From Thalassobius sp965218685 (GTDB taxonomy: Bacteria; Pseudomonadota; Alphaproteobacteria; Rhodobacterales; Rhodobacteraceae): a DNA stretch of 64,000 bases. The stretch covers positions 992,001-1,056,000 of the forward strand of contig NZ_OZ244657.1 of NCBI RefSeq assembly GCF_965218685.1. The letters run 5' to 3'. Within the stretch, counting starts at the first letter, position 1, and every line of letters starts with the position of its first letter. This document shows, piece by piece, positions 42,963 through 52,061 of the stretch. The position numbers were made by a program, and so were the translations under genes. Under the pieces are notes generated by a model that searched no databases, was not told the DNA's origin, and saw only the letters and a program-made list of their open reading frames with translations.

Positions 42963-44339
42963 ATGACGCAAGTGCAATGGGGTCAGTTGAAACAAACTCT
43001 GCTCGAGACCGTGGGGCAGAACAATTTCAAGAACTGGATCGAACCGCTGGAACTGGACAAAGTCGCCGAGGGTGTGGCGACGTTCTCGGCACCGACCAGC
43101 TTTCTGGGGAATTACGTCTCGCAGAACTTTGGTGAGCTGATCCTGCATCATATGACCATGGCCGGAGAGTCCGTGCGCCGTTTGGATTTCCGCGTGACCA
43201 GCGTTCCGACCCGCTCGGCCAGCGCGGTTACAGAACCGACCGCTGTTCAGGCCCAGGCCCCGGTCGCAGCCGTGCCTGCCCGTCCCGCTGACGAGCAACT
43301 GCCCAACGCGCCTCTGGATGCACGCTTCACCTTTGACACATTCGTTGTCGGCAAACCCAACGAGCTGGCCCATGCCGCAGCCCGTCGCGTCGCCGAAGGC
43401 GGGCCGGTCACCTTCAACCCGCTGTTCCTTTATGGTGGCGTCGGTTTGGGTAAGACCCACCTGATGCATGCCATCGCCTGGGAGCTGCAATCCCAGCGCC
43501 CTGATCTGAACGTCGTCTATCTGTCCGCCGAACAATTCATGTACCGGTTCGTGCAGGCCCTGCGGGACCGCAAGATGATGGACTTCAAACAGCTGTTCCG
43601 CTCGGTCGACGTGCTGATGGTTGACGATGTGCAGTTCATCGCTGGCAAGGACTCGACCCAAGAAGAATTCTTTCATACTTTCAACGCCTTGGTGGATCAG
43701 AACAAGCAGATCATCATCTCGGCCGACCGCGCCCCGGGTGAGATCAAGGACATGGAAGAGCGGATCAAAAGCCGCCTTCAGTGTGGCCTGGTCGTTGACC
43801 TGCATCCCACGGATTACGAACTGCGTCTGGGGATCTTGCAGTCCAAGGTCGAACAGTACCGCCTGCAATATCCCGATCTGGAAATCGAGGCCGGCGTTCT
43901 GGAATTTCTGGCCCACCGGATCAGCACCAACGTCCGCGTTTTGGAAGGTGCCCTGACCCGTCTGTTCGCCTTTGCCTCGTTGGTTGGTCGCCCGATCACC
44001 ATGGCGCTGACGCAGGATTGCTTGGCCGACGTGCTGCGGGCCTCGGAACGTAAGATCACCGTCGAGGAAATCCAGCGCAAAGTGTCCGAGCACTACAACA
44101 TTCGTCTATCCGACATGATCGGCCCGAAACGCGTGCGAACCTATGCGCGCCCACGTCAGGTGGCGATGTATCTGTGCAAACAGCTGACTTCGCGATCCTT
44201 GCCGGAAATTGGGCGTCGTTTTGGCGGGCGGGATCACACCACCGTCATGCACGGGGTCAAGCGGATCGAGGAACTGCGCGCCAAGGACGGCCAGATCGCC
44301 GAAGATTTGGAACTTCTGCGCCGCGCGTTAGAGGCATAA
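42963..44339 (+). CDS. dnaA: Chromosomal replication initiator protein DnaA
   Basis: A 458-residue AAA+ initiator. Domain I begins WGQLKQTLLETVGQNNFKNW; a linker rich in Ala/Pro/Thr covers about residues 80-115. Domain III has FDTFVVGKPNELAHAAA, Walker A GGVGLGKTH, Walker B LMVDDVQF and sensor motifs. Domain IV has the DNA-binding signature GRRFGGRDHTTVMHGVKRIE. It opens double-stranded DNA at the replication origin and acts as a transcription factor. The long leader upstream suggests control of its expression. It is followed by dnaN after 156 bases and recF directly after that. Confidence 0.98.
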   Translation: MTQVQWGQLKQTLLETVGQNNFKNWIEPLELDKVAEGVATFSAPTSFLGNYVSQNFGELILHHMTMAGESVRRLDFRVTSVPTRSASAVTEPTAVQAQAPVAAVPARPADEQLPNAPLDARFTFDTFVVGKPNELAHAAARRVAEGGPVTFNPLFLYGGVGLGKTHLMHAIAWELQSQRPDLNVVYLSAEQFMYRFVQALRDRKMMDFKQLFRSVDVLMVDDVQFIAGKDSTQEEFFHTFNALVDQNKQIIISADRAPGEIKDMEERIKSRLQCGLVVDLHPTDYELRLGILQSKVEQYRLQYPDLEIEAGVLEFLAHRISTNVRVLEGALTRLFAFASLVGRPITMALTQDCLADVLRASERKITVEEIQRKVSEHYNIRLSDMIGPKRVRTYARPRQVAMYLCKQLTSRSLPEIGRRFGGRDHTTVMHGVKRIEELRAKDGQIAEDLELLRRALEA

Positions 44340-44495
44340 GCCCATATTCCGGGCCGTTCACAGCGTGGGCGGCCCATCGGCCCCTTGACGGGCCCGCGAA
44401 ACCAGCGGACAAAGCAAGAAAGAGCTTGAGCCGCTTGGGGAAATTGGTACCTTGCCCCTCCCGGCATCTGGCCGCCAGACGATAGGAGCAAGGGT

Positions 44496-45614
44496 ATGAA
44501 ATTCAGCATTGAACGCGCGGTTCTTCTGAAGGCTGTCAGCCAGGCGCAATCGGTTGTCGAGCGTCGCAACACCATTCCGATCCTTGCCAACGTCCTTATC
44601 GAGGCCGAAGGCGATGCGGTTCAGTTCCGGGCCACCGACCTGGATATCGAGGTTGTCGACAAAGCTGCGGCCATGGTTGAAAAAGCCGGTGCCACCACCG
44701 TGTCCGCCGTGACTCTGCACGAGATTGTCCGCAAGCTGCCCGACGGCGCCTTGGTCACCCTGTCAGATGACGGCGTCGCTGGCCGACTGAACGTCGAAGC
44801 AGGCCGTTCGCATTTCAATCTGGCGACCCTGCCCAAAGAAGATTTCCCGGTCATGGCGAGCTCGGAGTACGCGTCGAATTTCAGCGCGCCCGCGCCGGTG
44901 CTGCGTCGCTTGTTCGATAAGTCGAAATTCGCCATTTCTACCGAAGAGACCCGGTATTACCTGAACGGCGTCTACCTGCATGTCGCTGATTCCGACGGCG
45001 GTAAGGTTTTGCGCGCTGTGGCCACAGATGGTCACCGTCTGGCCCGGATTGATGCGGACCTGCCCGCTGGTGCGGACGGTATGCCAGGCGTGATCGTGCC
45101 ACGCAAAACCGTGGGTGAACTGCGTAAGCTGCTGGACGATGACGATATGGAGATTGCGGTCTCTGTCAGCGAAACCAAGATTCGCTTTGCCACGCCCGAC
45201 ATCACGCTGACCTCGAAGGTCATTGATGGTACCTTCCCCGATTACACCCGCGTCATCCCCGTTGGGAACACCCGCAAGATGGAGGTCGATGCCGCTGAAT
45301 TTGCCTCGGCCGTGGATCGTGTGGCCACCGTCAGCTCAGAACGGTCGCGCGCGGTGAAAATGTCGCTGCAAGAGGACAAGCTGGTCCTGTCCGTCAATGC
45401 CCCCGACAGCGGTGCCGCCGAAGAAGAGCTGGCCGTAGCGTATAACGACGAACGACTGGAGATCGGCTTTAACGCGAAATACCTGCTGGAGATCGCCAGC
45501 CAGGTCGATCGCGAAAACGCCGTTTTCATGTTCAATTCGGCCGGTGATCCGACCCTGATGCGCGAAGGCAATGACACCAGCGCCGTCTATGTCGTGATGC
45601 CGATGCGCGTATAA
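44496..45614 (+). CDS. dnaN: DNA polymerase III beta subunit (sliding clamp)
   Basis: A 372-residue clamp with three similar domains. It starts MKFSIERAVLLKAVSQAQSV, has FPDYTRVIP in the middle, and ends YVVMPMRV, the classic C-terminus of DnaN that faces polymerase and clamp loader. It forms a ring dimer that tethers DNA polymerase III. The start has AGGAGCAAGGGT upstream. The 156 bases between dnaA and dnaN include GC-rich inverted repeats (GGCCC/GGGCC near 44380-44396) that may attenuate read-through. recF follows after six bases. Confidence 0.97.
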   Translation: MKFSIERAVLLKAVSQAQSVVERRNTIPILANVLIEAEGDAVQFRATDLDIEVVDKAAAMVEKAGATTVSAVTLHEIVRKLPDGALVTLSDDGVAGRLNVEAGRSHFNLATLPKEDFPVMASSEYASNFSAPAPVLRRLFDKSKFAISTEETRYYLNGVYLHVADSDGGKVLRAVATDGHRLARIDADLPAGADGMPGVIVPRKTVGELRKLLDDDDMEIAVSVSETKIRFATPDITLTSKVIDGTFPDYTRVIPVGNTRKMEVDAAEFASAVDRVATVSSERSRAVKMSLQEDKLVLSVNAPDSGAAEEELAVAYNDERLEIGFNAKYLLEIASQVDRENAVFMFNSAGDPTLMREGNDTSAVYVVMPMRV

Positions 45615-45620
45615 TTCGCG

Positions 45621-46736
45621 GTGGGCCGGAACGTGTCTGGCCTCTTTCTGTCCGAACTGACTCTGTCGCATTTTCGTTCTCATAAAGGGGGGCGGATTGA
45701 ATGTGATGGCCGCCCGGTGGCAATTTACGGTCCAAACGGCGCCGGAAAAACCAATATACTCGAGGCTGTTAGCCTGTTTTCCCCCGGCCGCGGGCTGCGA
45801 CGGTCCTCGGCCGAGGACATGACCCGCCGTCCCGAGGCTTTGGGCTGGAAAGTCACCGGTATCCTGCAAAGTTTGCAGCAGGTCCACGAAATCGAGATCT
45901 GGTCCGACAAGGGCGCCGCGCGGCAGCTGCGGATTGACGGAAAGGCCGCCACGCAAAACGCATTGGGGACCATTTCCCGCGTTTTGTGGCTGGTGCCCTC
46001 GATGGACCGGTTGTGGATCGAAGGTGCCGAGGGGCGCCGGCGGTTTCTGGACCGCATGACCCTGTCTTTCTTTCCACAGCATGCCGAGCTGTCGTTGGAT
46101 TATGAAAAGGCCATGCGGGAACGAAACAGGTTGCTAAAGGATCAGGTGCGCGACGCGCATTGGTACGCGGCGCTTGAACAACAGATGGCCCGGACCGGTG
46201 CGGGCATTCACTCCAACCGCGTGGCCACGCTAACCCGCCTGCAAGAGGCCCAGGCCCAAGCCGAAACGGCCTTTCCTGTTGCGGAACTGGAGCTGACCCA
46301 GACCGAGGGCGAGATGCCAGAAACCGAAGCGGACCTGAACGAGGCTTTGGCCGAAAGCCGGTTCCGGGACATGGCCGCCGGACGCAGCCTTGTTGGCCCG
46401 CATCGCGCTGATTTGCAGGGGACTTTTGCGGCCAAAGGGGTGCCTGCCAAGGACTGTTCGACCGGTGAGCAGAAGGCCCTTTTGGTGTCCCTAATTCTGG
46501 CGAATGCACGGGCGCTGACGCAGGATTTTGGGGCCGCGCCGATGCTGCTTTTGGACGAGGTCTCGGCTCATCTGGATGCGGGGCGCCGGTCGGCTTTGTA
46601 TGACGAAATCTGCGCCTTGAACGCCCAGGCGTGGATGACCGGCACCGGACCAGAGCTGTTTCAGGATCTAAGTGCACGGGCCCAGTATCTTGAGGTCACC
46701 GAGACAGCCGGGATTTCTGCTATTGTGACGCAATGA
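45621..46736 (+). CDS. recF: DNA replication and repair protein RecF
   Basis: A 371-residue SMC-like ATPase. N-terminal LFLSELTLSHFRSHKGG, Walker A IYGPNGAGKTNILEA, the RecF segment LWLVPSMDRLWIEGAEGRRRFLDRM, the signature CSTGEQKALLVSLILANAR and Walker B LLLDEVSAHLD are all present. RecF loads RecA at stalled forks via RecO and RecR. GTG codons at 45621 and 45633 are both possible starts; the second lies nearer the conserved sequence, and neither has a strong ribosome site. It directly follows dnaN. Confidence 0.94.
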   Translation: MGRNVSGLFLSELTLSHFRSHKGGRIECDGRPVAIYGPNGAGKTNILEAVSLFSPGRGLRRSSAEDMTRRPEALGWKVTGILQSLQQVHEIEIWSDKGAARQLRIDGKAATQNALGTISRVLWLVPSMDRLWIEGAEGRRRFLDRMTLSFFPQHAELSLDYEKAMRERNRLLKDQVRDAHWYAALEQQMARTGAGIHSNRVATLTRLQEAQAQAETAFPVAELELTQTEGEMPETEADLNEALAESRFRDMAAGRSLVGPHRADLQGTFAAKGVPAKDCSTGEQKALLVSLILANARALTQDFGAAPMLLLDEVSAHLDAGRRSALYDEICALNAQAWMTGTGPELFQDLSARAQYLEVTETAGISAIVTQ

Positions 46737-46805
46737 AATCGCATAGCAAAACTTGATCCCGCATAGCGGACCGGCAATAGTCCTCTCAAGCGAGGGAGGA
46801 CGCAA

Positions 46806-48365
46806 TTGGAACCGATCAAACCCCCAACCCCCGAGGATCCGCCGACGCAAACCGTTGTCGATATGATCCGCGATGCGGCCCGGAAAAATCCGCAGGCAGA
46901 GGCGATCGTGCACGAGGACACGCGCCTGACCTGGGCGCAACTGGACAAGCGAATAAACCGGGTGGCCAATGCCTTGATCGGGTTGGGTGTCGCTCGGACC
47001 GATCGCGTGGCGGTGCTGGCGCCGAACTCGGCCCGATATGCCGAGATTTTCCTTGGCGGCCTGCGCGCCGGGGCATGTCTGACACCTCTGTCGACGATGG
47101 CGTCGTCCGAGGCGCTGCAGAAGATGTTAGAGGACAGCGGAGCCAAGGTTCTGTTCCTGGCGCAGCAGTACAGGCCGCTGGTTGATGGATTTCTGGACCA
47201 GTTGAATGTGCAACGGGTTGCGACAGATTTCCAGGACCCGGCGTTTCTGGACTATGAAACGCTGCTTGACGATGCCCAAAGCGCCGATCCCATGGTTCAA
47301 ATTGACTGGAGCGATCCGTTCAACCTGATCTATTCGTCCGGGACCACGGGGACGCCAAAGGGGATCGTGCACGACCACTGGATGCGCGCGGTGCATATGG
47401 AGCGCGCCGAGCCCAGCGGTTACTGTGACAATGCCCGCACGCTGCTGTCTACGCCTTTGTATTCAAACACAACTTTGGTCAGTTTCCTGCCAACGATGGT
47501 GGGGGGCTCGACCGCTGTGTTGATGTCCAAATTCGATGCTCGCGCCTATCTGGCGCTCGCGCAGAAAGAGCGGATCACACATACGATGCTGGTGCCTGTA
47601 CAGTACAAGCGGATCATGGATGTGCCGGATTTCGATAGGTTTGACCTAAGCGCGATGCGGGTGAAGTTTTCGACCTCGGCGCCGCTGCGGGCGGATGTAA
47701 AGCAAGACGTTTTGGCACGGTTTCCGGGCAAACTGATCGAATACTACGGCCTGACCGAGGGCGGCGGTGTCACCGTTCTGGTGGCGGACGAGACGCCGGA
47801 TAAGCTGCATACGGTTGGCCAGCCCTCGCCGGGAACAGAGATCCGCTTGATCGGCCCGGATGGACAAGAAGTGCCCCAAGGCGAGATTGGCGAGATCGCC
47901 GGCCGTTCGCCAGCTATGATGTCGGGCTATTTCGGCCGGGATGATTTGACCCGCGACTATATTTGGCGCGATGAAGACGGAACGGTGTTTTTCCGCTCGG
48001 GTGATATGGGGCATTTTGACGAAGATGGCTTTCTGGTGCTGTCGGACCGGAAAAAGGACATGATCATCTCGGGCGGGTTGAACATTTATGCCAATGATCT
48101 GGAGTTGATCCTGCTGGACGACCCAGACGTCACGGATGCGGCGGTGATAGGTATCCCATCCGAGGATTGGGGGGAAACGCCTTTGGGGCTGGTGGTGCTG
48201 CGGGATCAGGCCAATCGGTCCGAGCAGGACATCCTGACCGCCGCCAATGCTCGTCTGGGCAAAAGCCACCGTCTGAGCGGTGTGGAAACGCGTGACCGGC
48301 TGCCGCGCAGCTCGATCGGGAAAATCCTGAAACGAGACCTGCGCGCGCCCTATTGGGCAAAGTGA
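46806..48365 (+). CDS. Acyl-CoA synthetase/AMP-dependent ligase
   Basis: A 519-residue class I adenylate-forming enzyme. The P-loop-like motif is LIYSSGTTGTPKGIVHD, then EYYGLTEGGGVTVL, the FFRSGDMGHFDEDGFLVLSDRKKDMI hinge stretch and the C-terminal PRSSIGKILKRDLR with the catalytic lysine. It activates a carboxylic acid, probably a fatty or aromatic acid, to its CoA ester. Start choice is decided by GAGGGAGGA directly upstream of the TTG at 46806; no ATG fits as well. It lies between recF and a sugar cluster, and a link to either is not visible. Confidence 0.87.
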   Translation: MEPIKPPTPEDPPTQTVVDMIRDAARKNPQAEAIVHEDTRLTWAQLDKRINRVANALIGLGVARTDRVAVLAPNSARYAEIFLGGLRAGACLTPLSTMASSEALQKMLEDSGAKVLFLAQQYRPLVDGFLDQLNVQRVATDFQDPAFLDYETLLDDAQSADPMVQIDWSDPFNLIYSSGTTGTPKGIVHDHWMRAVHMERAEPSGYCDNARTLLSTPLYSNTTLVSFLPTMVGGSTAVLMSKFDARAYLALAQKERITHTMLVPVQYKRIMDVPDFDRFDLSAMRVKFSTSAPLRADVKQDVLARFPGKLIEYYGLTEGGGVTVLVADETPDKLHTVGQPSPGTEIRLIGPDGQEVPQGEIGEIAGRSPAMMSGYFGRDDLTRDYIWRDEDGTVFFRSGDMGHFDEDGFLVLSDRKKDMIISGGLNIYANDLELILLDDPDVTDAAVIGIPSEDWGETPLGLVVLRDQANRSEQDILTAANARLGKSHRLSGVETRDRLPRSSIGKILKRDLRAPYWAK

Positions 48366-48414
48366 CCTCTGTTCGGGCCGGGCGCCGGGTGCTAGGTCTG
48401 ATCGCAGAGTGATC

Positions 48415-49263
48415 ATGACGGGTACCGGCGTGCGGACAAAGCGAATTTTGGTTCTTGGGTCTACGGGCCGAGTGGGGCGCCTGTTGCGGCTGGCATGGGC
48501 GCAGCAGCCGCCTAAGGGGATCGAGATGATCCTGCAATCGCGCGATGCCTCAGGGGTGACCTGGCAGCCCGGCCAGCCCGTTCCTTTCGGTCCCGTGGAC
48601 GCAGTGATCGCGCTGTGGGGCGTGACCCATGGCGATGCGCAGGCATTGGCAATGAACGCAAAGCTGGCAATCGAGGCGCAGCGGGTTGGCGCCCAATGCG
48701 GGGCCGCGCGGGTGCTGCATTGTTCCTCGGTCGCTGTGTACGCCCCCAAGGATAGCCTTTTGGCTGAGGCCGACCCGACCGCCCCGACCAACCTCTATGG
48801 CCTGGCGAAACTGGAGATGGAGCAAGCTTTGCAAATGGCGACAGGCCCGCAACACACCTGCTTGCGCATCGGCTCGGTCGCGGGGGCCGAAAGCCTGGCC
48901 GCCAGTATGCGGCGCAGTTGGGACGAGGCGGCGGAAACGCTGACCTTGGATCGGTTTGCCGATGGCAAGGGGCCCGCCCGCAGCTATATTGCCCCGACCG
49001 ATCTGGCGCATGTCATGGTGACGTTGGCCTTGGCCGAAGAAGTGCCCCCCGTGGTGAATGTCGGCGCACCCCGGCCGATACGTATGGAAACGATCCTGCA
49101 AGCGGCCAGCCACTCGATGCAATGGCGTCAGGCTCCGACCGGGGCCCGGCAATTTGCGGCGATGGATTGTGGGCTGCTGGCCACGCTTGTTCCGCTACCG
49201 CCTCAGGCCTCGGATCCCACGCACATCGTGAACGATTGGCTCAGCCTGGAGGGCCGTGCATGA
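48415..49263 (+). CDS. NAD(P)-dependent sugar reductase/epimerase (SDR), possible 4-ketoreductase
   Basis: A 282-residue extended SDR with a dinucleotide motif VLGSTGRVGRLL, LHCSSVAVYAP, and the active pair in YGLAKLEME (Tyr and Lys present). Together with the next two genes (initiating sugar transferase and WbpM/CapD-like dehydratase) it matches the gene set used for undecaprenyl-diphosphate-linked N-acetylquinovosamine in rhizobia (reductase WreV, transferase WreU, dehydratase WreQ). The exact sugar here is inference. Start ATG 48415; a GTG at 48409 is also possible. The stop overlaps the transferase start as ATGA. Confidence 0.78.
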   Translation: MTGTGVRTKRILVLGSTGRVGRLLRLAWAQQPPKGIEMILQSRDASGVTWQPGQPVPFGPVDAVIALWGVTHGDAQALAMNAKLAIEAQRVGAQCGAARVLHCSSVAVYAPKDSLLAEADPTAPTNLYGLAKLEMEQALQMATGPQHTCLRIGSVAGAESLAASMRRSWDEAAETLTLDRFADGKGPARSYIAPTDLAHVMVTLALAEEVPPVVNVGAPRPIRMETILQAASHSMQWRQAPTGARQFAAMDCGLLATLVPLPPQASDPTHIVNDWLSLEGRA

Positions 49264-49871
49264 CCCTGTCAAAGCGGATGTTCGATATACTCGCTGCGCT
49301 GGTGTTGCTGTCGATCTTGTGGCCGCTGGCAATGGGTCTGTCTCTGTGGATTTTGCTGCGCGAGGGTCGGCCCGTGCTCTATCTGTCCGAGCGGATGAAA
49401 ACGCCAGATCAAGGTTTTCAGTTGTGGAAGTTCCGCACCATGACCGTGGCTGATCGCGACGAGGGCGTCTCGGGTGGGCACAAGGCCAGTCGGATCACCC
49501 CAACTGGGGCGTTTTTGCGCAAATACCGTTTGGATGAGATCCCACAGATTTGGAACGTTCTGCGCGGAGACATAAGCTTTGTCGGACCGCGCCCGCCGCT
49601 GCGCCGCTATGTTGACCAGTTCCCCGAGCTATACGGCCGGGTGCTGCGCTCGCGTCCCGGTATCACCGGTATGGCGACGCTGGTTTACCATCGCCACGAA
49701 GAAAAATTGCTGGCCGAATGCAGCGATGCGAAGCAAACCGAGGACGTCTATCGCCGCCGCTGCGTGCCTCAGAAGGCGCGTCTGGATCTGATTTATCAAA
49801 ACCGTCGGACCTTATGTCTGGATGCGCTGCTGATGCTGAAAACCGTGTTTCGCCGGATCAAGATTCACTAA
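49260..49871 (+). CDS. Undecaprenyl-phosphate sugar-1-phosphate transferase (PglC/WcaJ C-terminal type)
   Basis: A 203-residue monotopic initiating transferase. One N-terminal re-entrant hydrophobic stretch (RMFDILAALVLLSILWPLAM), then LWKFRTM, RITPTGAFLRKYRLDEIPQ with the catalytic Asp-Glu pair, GDISFVGPRPPL and the SRPGITGMA segment. It moves a sugar-1-phosphate from UDP-sugar to undecaprenyl phosphate, starting a surface polysaccharide or glycolipid. The start overlaps the reductase gene as ATGA. It is of the short, single-domain class without the five N-terminal helices of WcaJ. It may also initiate the repeat unit made by the genes at 10-20 kb. Confidence 0.9.
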   Translation: MTLSKRMFDILAALVLLSILWPLAMGLSLWILLREGRPVLYLSERMKTPDQGFQLWKFRTMTVADRDEGVSGGHKASRITPTGAFLRKYRLDEIPQIWNVLRGDISFVGPRPPLRRYVDQFPELYGRVLRSRPGITGMATLVYHRHEEKLLAECSDAKQTEDVYRRRCVPQKARLDLIYQNRRTLCLDALLMLKTVFRRIKIH

Positions 49872-49936
49872 GCGGCGCAAATCCGCCGGGCTCTGGATAG
49901 GACAGGCGAACTTGTCGCGGGTAAGGAAAGCCTCGC

Positions 49937-49966
49937 TTGTGGCTAAATCCCTTTTTTATCTATAGA
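49937..49966 (+). promoter_or_regulatory. Possible sigma-70 promoter before the CapD-like gene
   Basis: TTGTGG (49937-49942) and TATAGA (49961-49966) with an 18-base spacer fit a housekeeping promoter. A start near 49973 would give a leader of about 70 bases before the GTG at 50041. No experimental support; the call is by pattern only. Confidence 0.35.
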
Positions 49967-50040
49967 ATGGCCAAGTATTTTCCCGATGGTGCGTTGGTTT
50001 CCAAGCAATATTGGTTCGTTTTGAAGACGGGGTGAATTCG

Positions 50041-51951
50041 GTGCCAATTACGATCCGAAACCGCAAAGTCGATCTGTATGAGATCGCGACCTCTCTGACG
50101 TCCGGCCAGAAACGTGACCTGTTCGTCATCATCGATGCGGCGTTGATCGTTCTTAGCCTGGGCATCGCCTGCCTGCTGTTCGACGTAAAGTTTCAGGATT
50201 TCCATACGGTTAGGAATGGAATCTACATCTTCGGGTTTTTGACCGCCCTGGGAATGGCCCTGACGTTGCTGCTGGGGATTGCCAATATCCGCTTGAACGC
50301 CTTCGAGGCCGGAGGCATCAAACCCGCAACCATCCTGACATGCATTCTGGGCCTGGCGGGCGTGATTCTGAACATGGTTCTTGATTCGCCCTTCCCGACG
50401 GCGATGTTCCCTGTGTTCAGCATGGTGTATGTCATCGCCGTAGTAGCGACGCGTATGGTGATGCGCAGCATATTGATGGCGATTTATCGCCGAGCAAAGA
50501 ACCGCACACGCGTGATCGTCTATGGAGCTGGTCAAACCGGTCAGCAGCTGGCCGCGGCGCTGCGCACCGACGATGCCGTCGTTCTGGTCGCCTTCATTGA
50601 CGACAACCCCAGATTGCAAAGCCTGACTGTGTCGGGGGCGCCGGTCTATGCGCCCAGTCGCTTGAAAGAGTTGATCGCCGAGAAATCCGTGGATCGTGTG
50701 GTTCTGGCGATGCCGTCCGCGACGCCGGGGGTTCAGGCGCGGATCGCCCTGCGTCTGCGCCAGATGGGGTGCGAGGTACACTCGCTGCCCTCGTTCGCCG
50801 AATTGGTCAAACCTGGTGATCTGGGCAAGCGCAGCACCCCGGTCTCGGTCGAGGATCTGACAGGCCGAAACGGGCTGGATGCCGAGATGCCGGATGTCGC
50901 CCACAGCTATTTCCAGCGGCAGGTTTTGGTCACCGGTGCGGGGGGCTCGATCGGGTCCGAACTGTGCCGGCAGCTTGTCGCCTGTAAACCGCAGCGGTTG
51001 GTGCTGATGGACCACAGCGAACTGGCGCTCTACACCATCGAAAAAGAGCTTCAGGACCTGGACCTTGGCAACGAGGTCGAGGTGGTATCGGTGCTGGGTT
51101 CGGTCTGCGATCCGGTGCTGTGTAGCTCGGTGTTGGAAAAGTACGACATCGACGCGGTGCTTCATGCGGCTGCTTACAAGCACGTCCCCATGGTCGAGAA
51201 GAACGAGATCGCCGGCCTGCGGAACAACGTGCTGGGGACGAAAACCCTGGCTGACGCGGCGTATAAGGCGGGTGTCGGCCGGTTCATTCTGGTGTCCTCG
51301 GACAAGGCAGTGCGACCAACCAACGTGATGGGGGCCTCGAAGCGGCTGGCCGAACTGATCGTGCAGGATTTGGCCACGCGTTCAGACAGTACGCGGTTCT
51401 CGATGGTGCGGTTCGGCAACGTACTGGGCTCGTCCGGTTCGGTCATTCCCCTGTTCGAAGAGCAGATCGCCCGTGGGGGCCCCGTAACGCTGACCCACTC
51501 GGATGTTGCACGTTATTTCATGACGATCTCCGAGGCTGCGCGTCTGGTGCTGCTGGCTGGCTCCTTCGCACGCGGGGGCGACCTGTTTGTGCTGGACATG
51601 GGAGAGCTGGTCCCGATCCGCAAACTGGCCCGTCAGATGATCGAGGGCGCTGGCCTGACCGTGATGGACAAAGCAAACCCCGAGGGCGATATCGAAATCG
51701 TCGTCACCGGCCTGCGTCCCGGTGAAAAGCTGATCGAAGAGCTGCTGATCTCGCCTGATATGCTGACCACACCGCACCCGAAGATCCTGCGCGCGCAGGA
51801 AACTTATCTTTCCGAGCTTGAGATGGCCAACGCGCTGAAGGATCTGCGCGAGGCGATCGAAACCCTGGACGAAGTGGCCGCTCGTGCTGTGATTTCCCGT
51901 TGGGTGGAGAAAACCCGCGATCCTTCGCGCGAACCGCTACAGATCGGCTGA
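50041..51951 (+). CDS. Membrane-bound nucleotide-sugar 4,6-dehydratase, CapD/WbpM/PglF family
   Basis: A 636-residue enzyme with about four N-terminal membrane helices (within residues 20-150), a CoA-binding-like first Rossmann domain (VIVYGAGQTGQQLAAAL) and a catalytic second one (LVTGAGGSIGSELCRQL, then SSDKAVRPTNVMGASKRLAE with Met in place of the usual Tyr, as normal in this family). It should convert UDP-GlcNAc to the 4-keto-6-deoxy sugar used by the reductase at 48415 and carried onto lipid by the transferase at 49260. Start uncertain: GTG 50041 has GGGGTGA upstream, but GTG 50032 and TTG 50011 are also in frame. gyrB follows 110 bases after the stop. Confidence 0.9.
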   Translation: MPITIRNRKVDLYEIATSLTSGQKRDLFVIIDAALIVLSLGIACLLFDVKFQDFHTVRNGIYIFGFLTALGMALTLLLGIANIRLNAFEAGGIKPATILTCILGLAGVILNMVLDSPFPTAMFPVFSMVYVIAVVATRMVMRSILMAIYRRAKNRTRVIVYGAGQTGQQLAAALRTDDAVVLVAFIDDNPRLQSLTVSGAPVYAPSRLKELIAEKSVDRVVLAMPSATPGVQARIALRLRQMGCEVHSLPSFAELVKPGDLGKRSTPVSVEDLTGRNGLDAEMPDVAHSYFQRQVLVTGAGGSIGSELCRQLVACKPQRLVLMDHSELALYTIEKELQDLDLGNEVEVVSVLGSVCDPVLCSSVLEKYDIDAVLHAAAYKHVPMVEKNEIAGLRNNVLGTKTLADAAYKAGVGRFILVSSDKAVRPTNVMGASKRLAELIVQDLATRSDSTRFSMVRFGNVLGSSGSVIPLFEEQIARGGPVTLTHSDVARYFMTISEAARLVLLAGSFARGGDLFVLDMGELVPIRKLARQMIEGAGLTVMDKANPEGDIEIVVTGLRPGEKLIEELLISPDMLTTPHPKILRAQETYLSELEMANALKDLREAIETLDEVAARAVISRWVEKTRDPSREPLQIG

Positions 51952-51983
51952 CGCAACACCTGATTGAATGTGACGCTCTTGTT

Positions 51984-52034
51984 ACGAAATCTGGGGGATG
52001 CGCGTGACAAGCACCCCAAGGTTTCGTATATATT
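51984..52034 (+). promoter_or_regulatory. gyrB: gyrB upstream region with imperfect inverted repeat and -10-like element
   Basis: ACGAAA (51984-51989) with TTTCGT (52022-52027), and an inner GGGG (51994-51997) with CCCC (52014-52017), form a spaced inverted repeat. TATATT at 52029-52034 looks like a -10 element about 28 bases before the gyrB ATG. The repeat lies where a -35 would be, suggesting control, for example by supercoiling or a regulator. By pattern only. Confidence 0.35.
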
Positions 52035-52061
52035 TCTCAAAGAAACAAAAGGTGGGGCTCT

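Noticed and set aside
49967..50035. Small 22-codon frame in the leader of the CapD-like gene
   Set aside because: It begins inside or next to the presumed -10 element and has no ribosome site.
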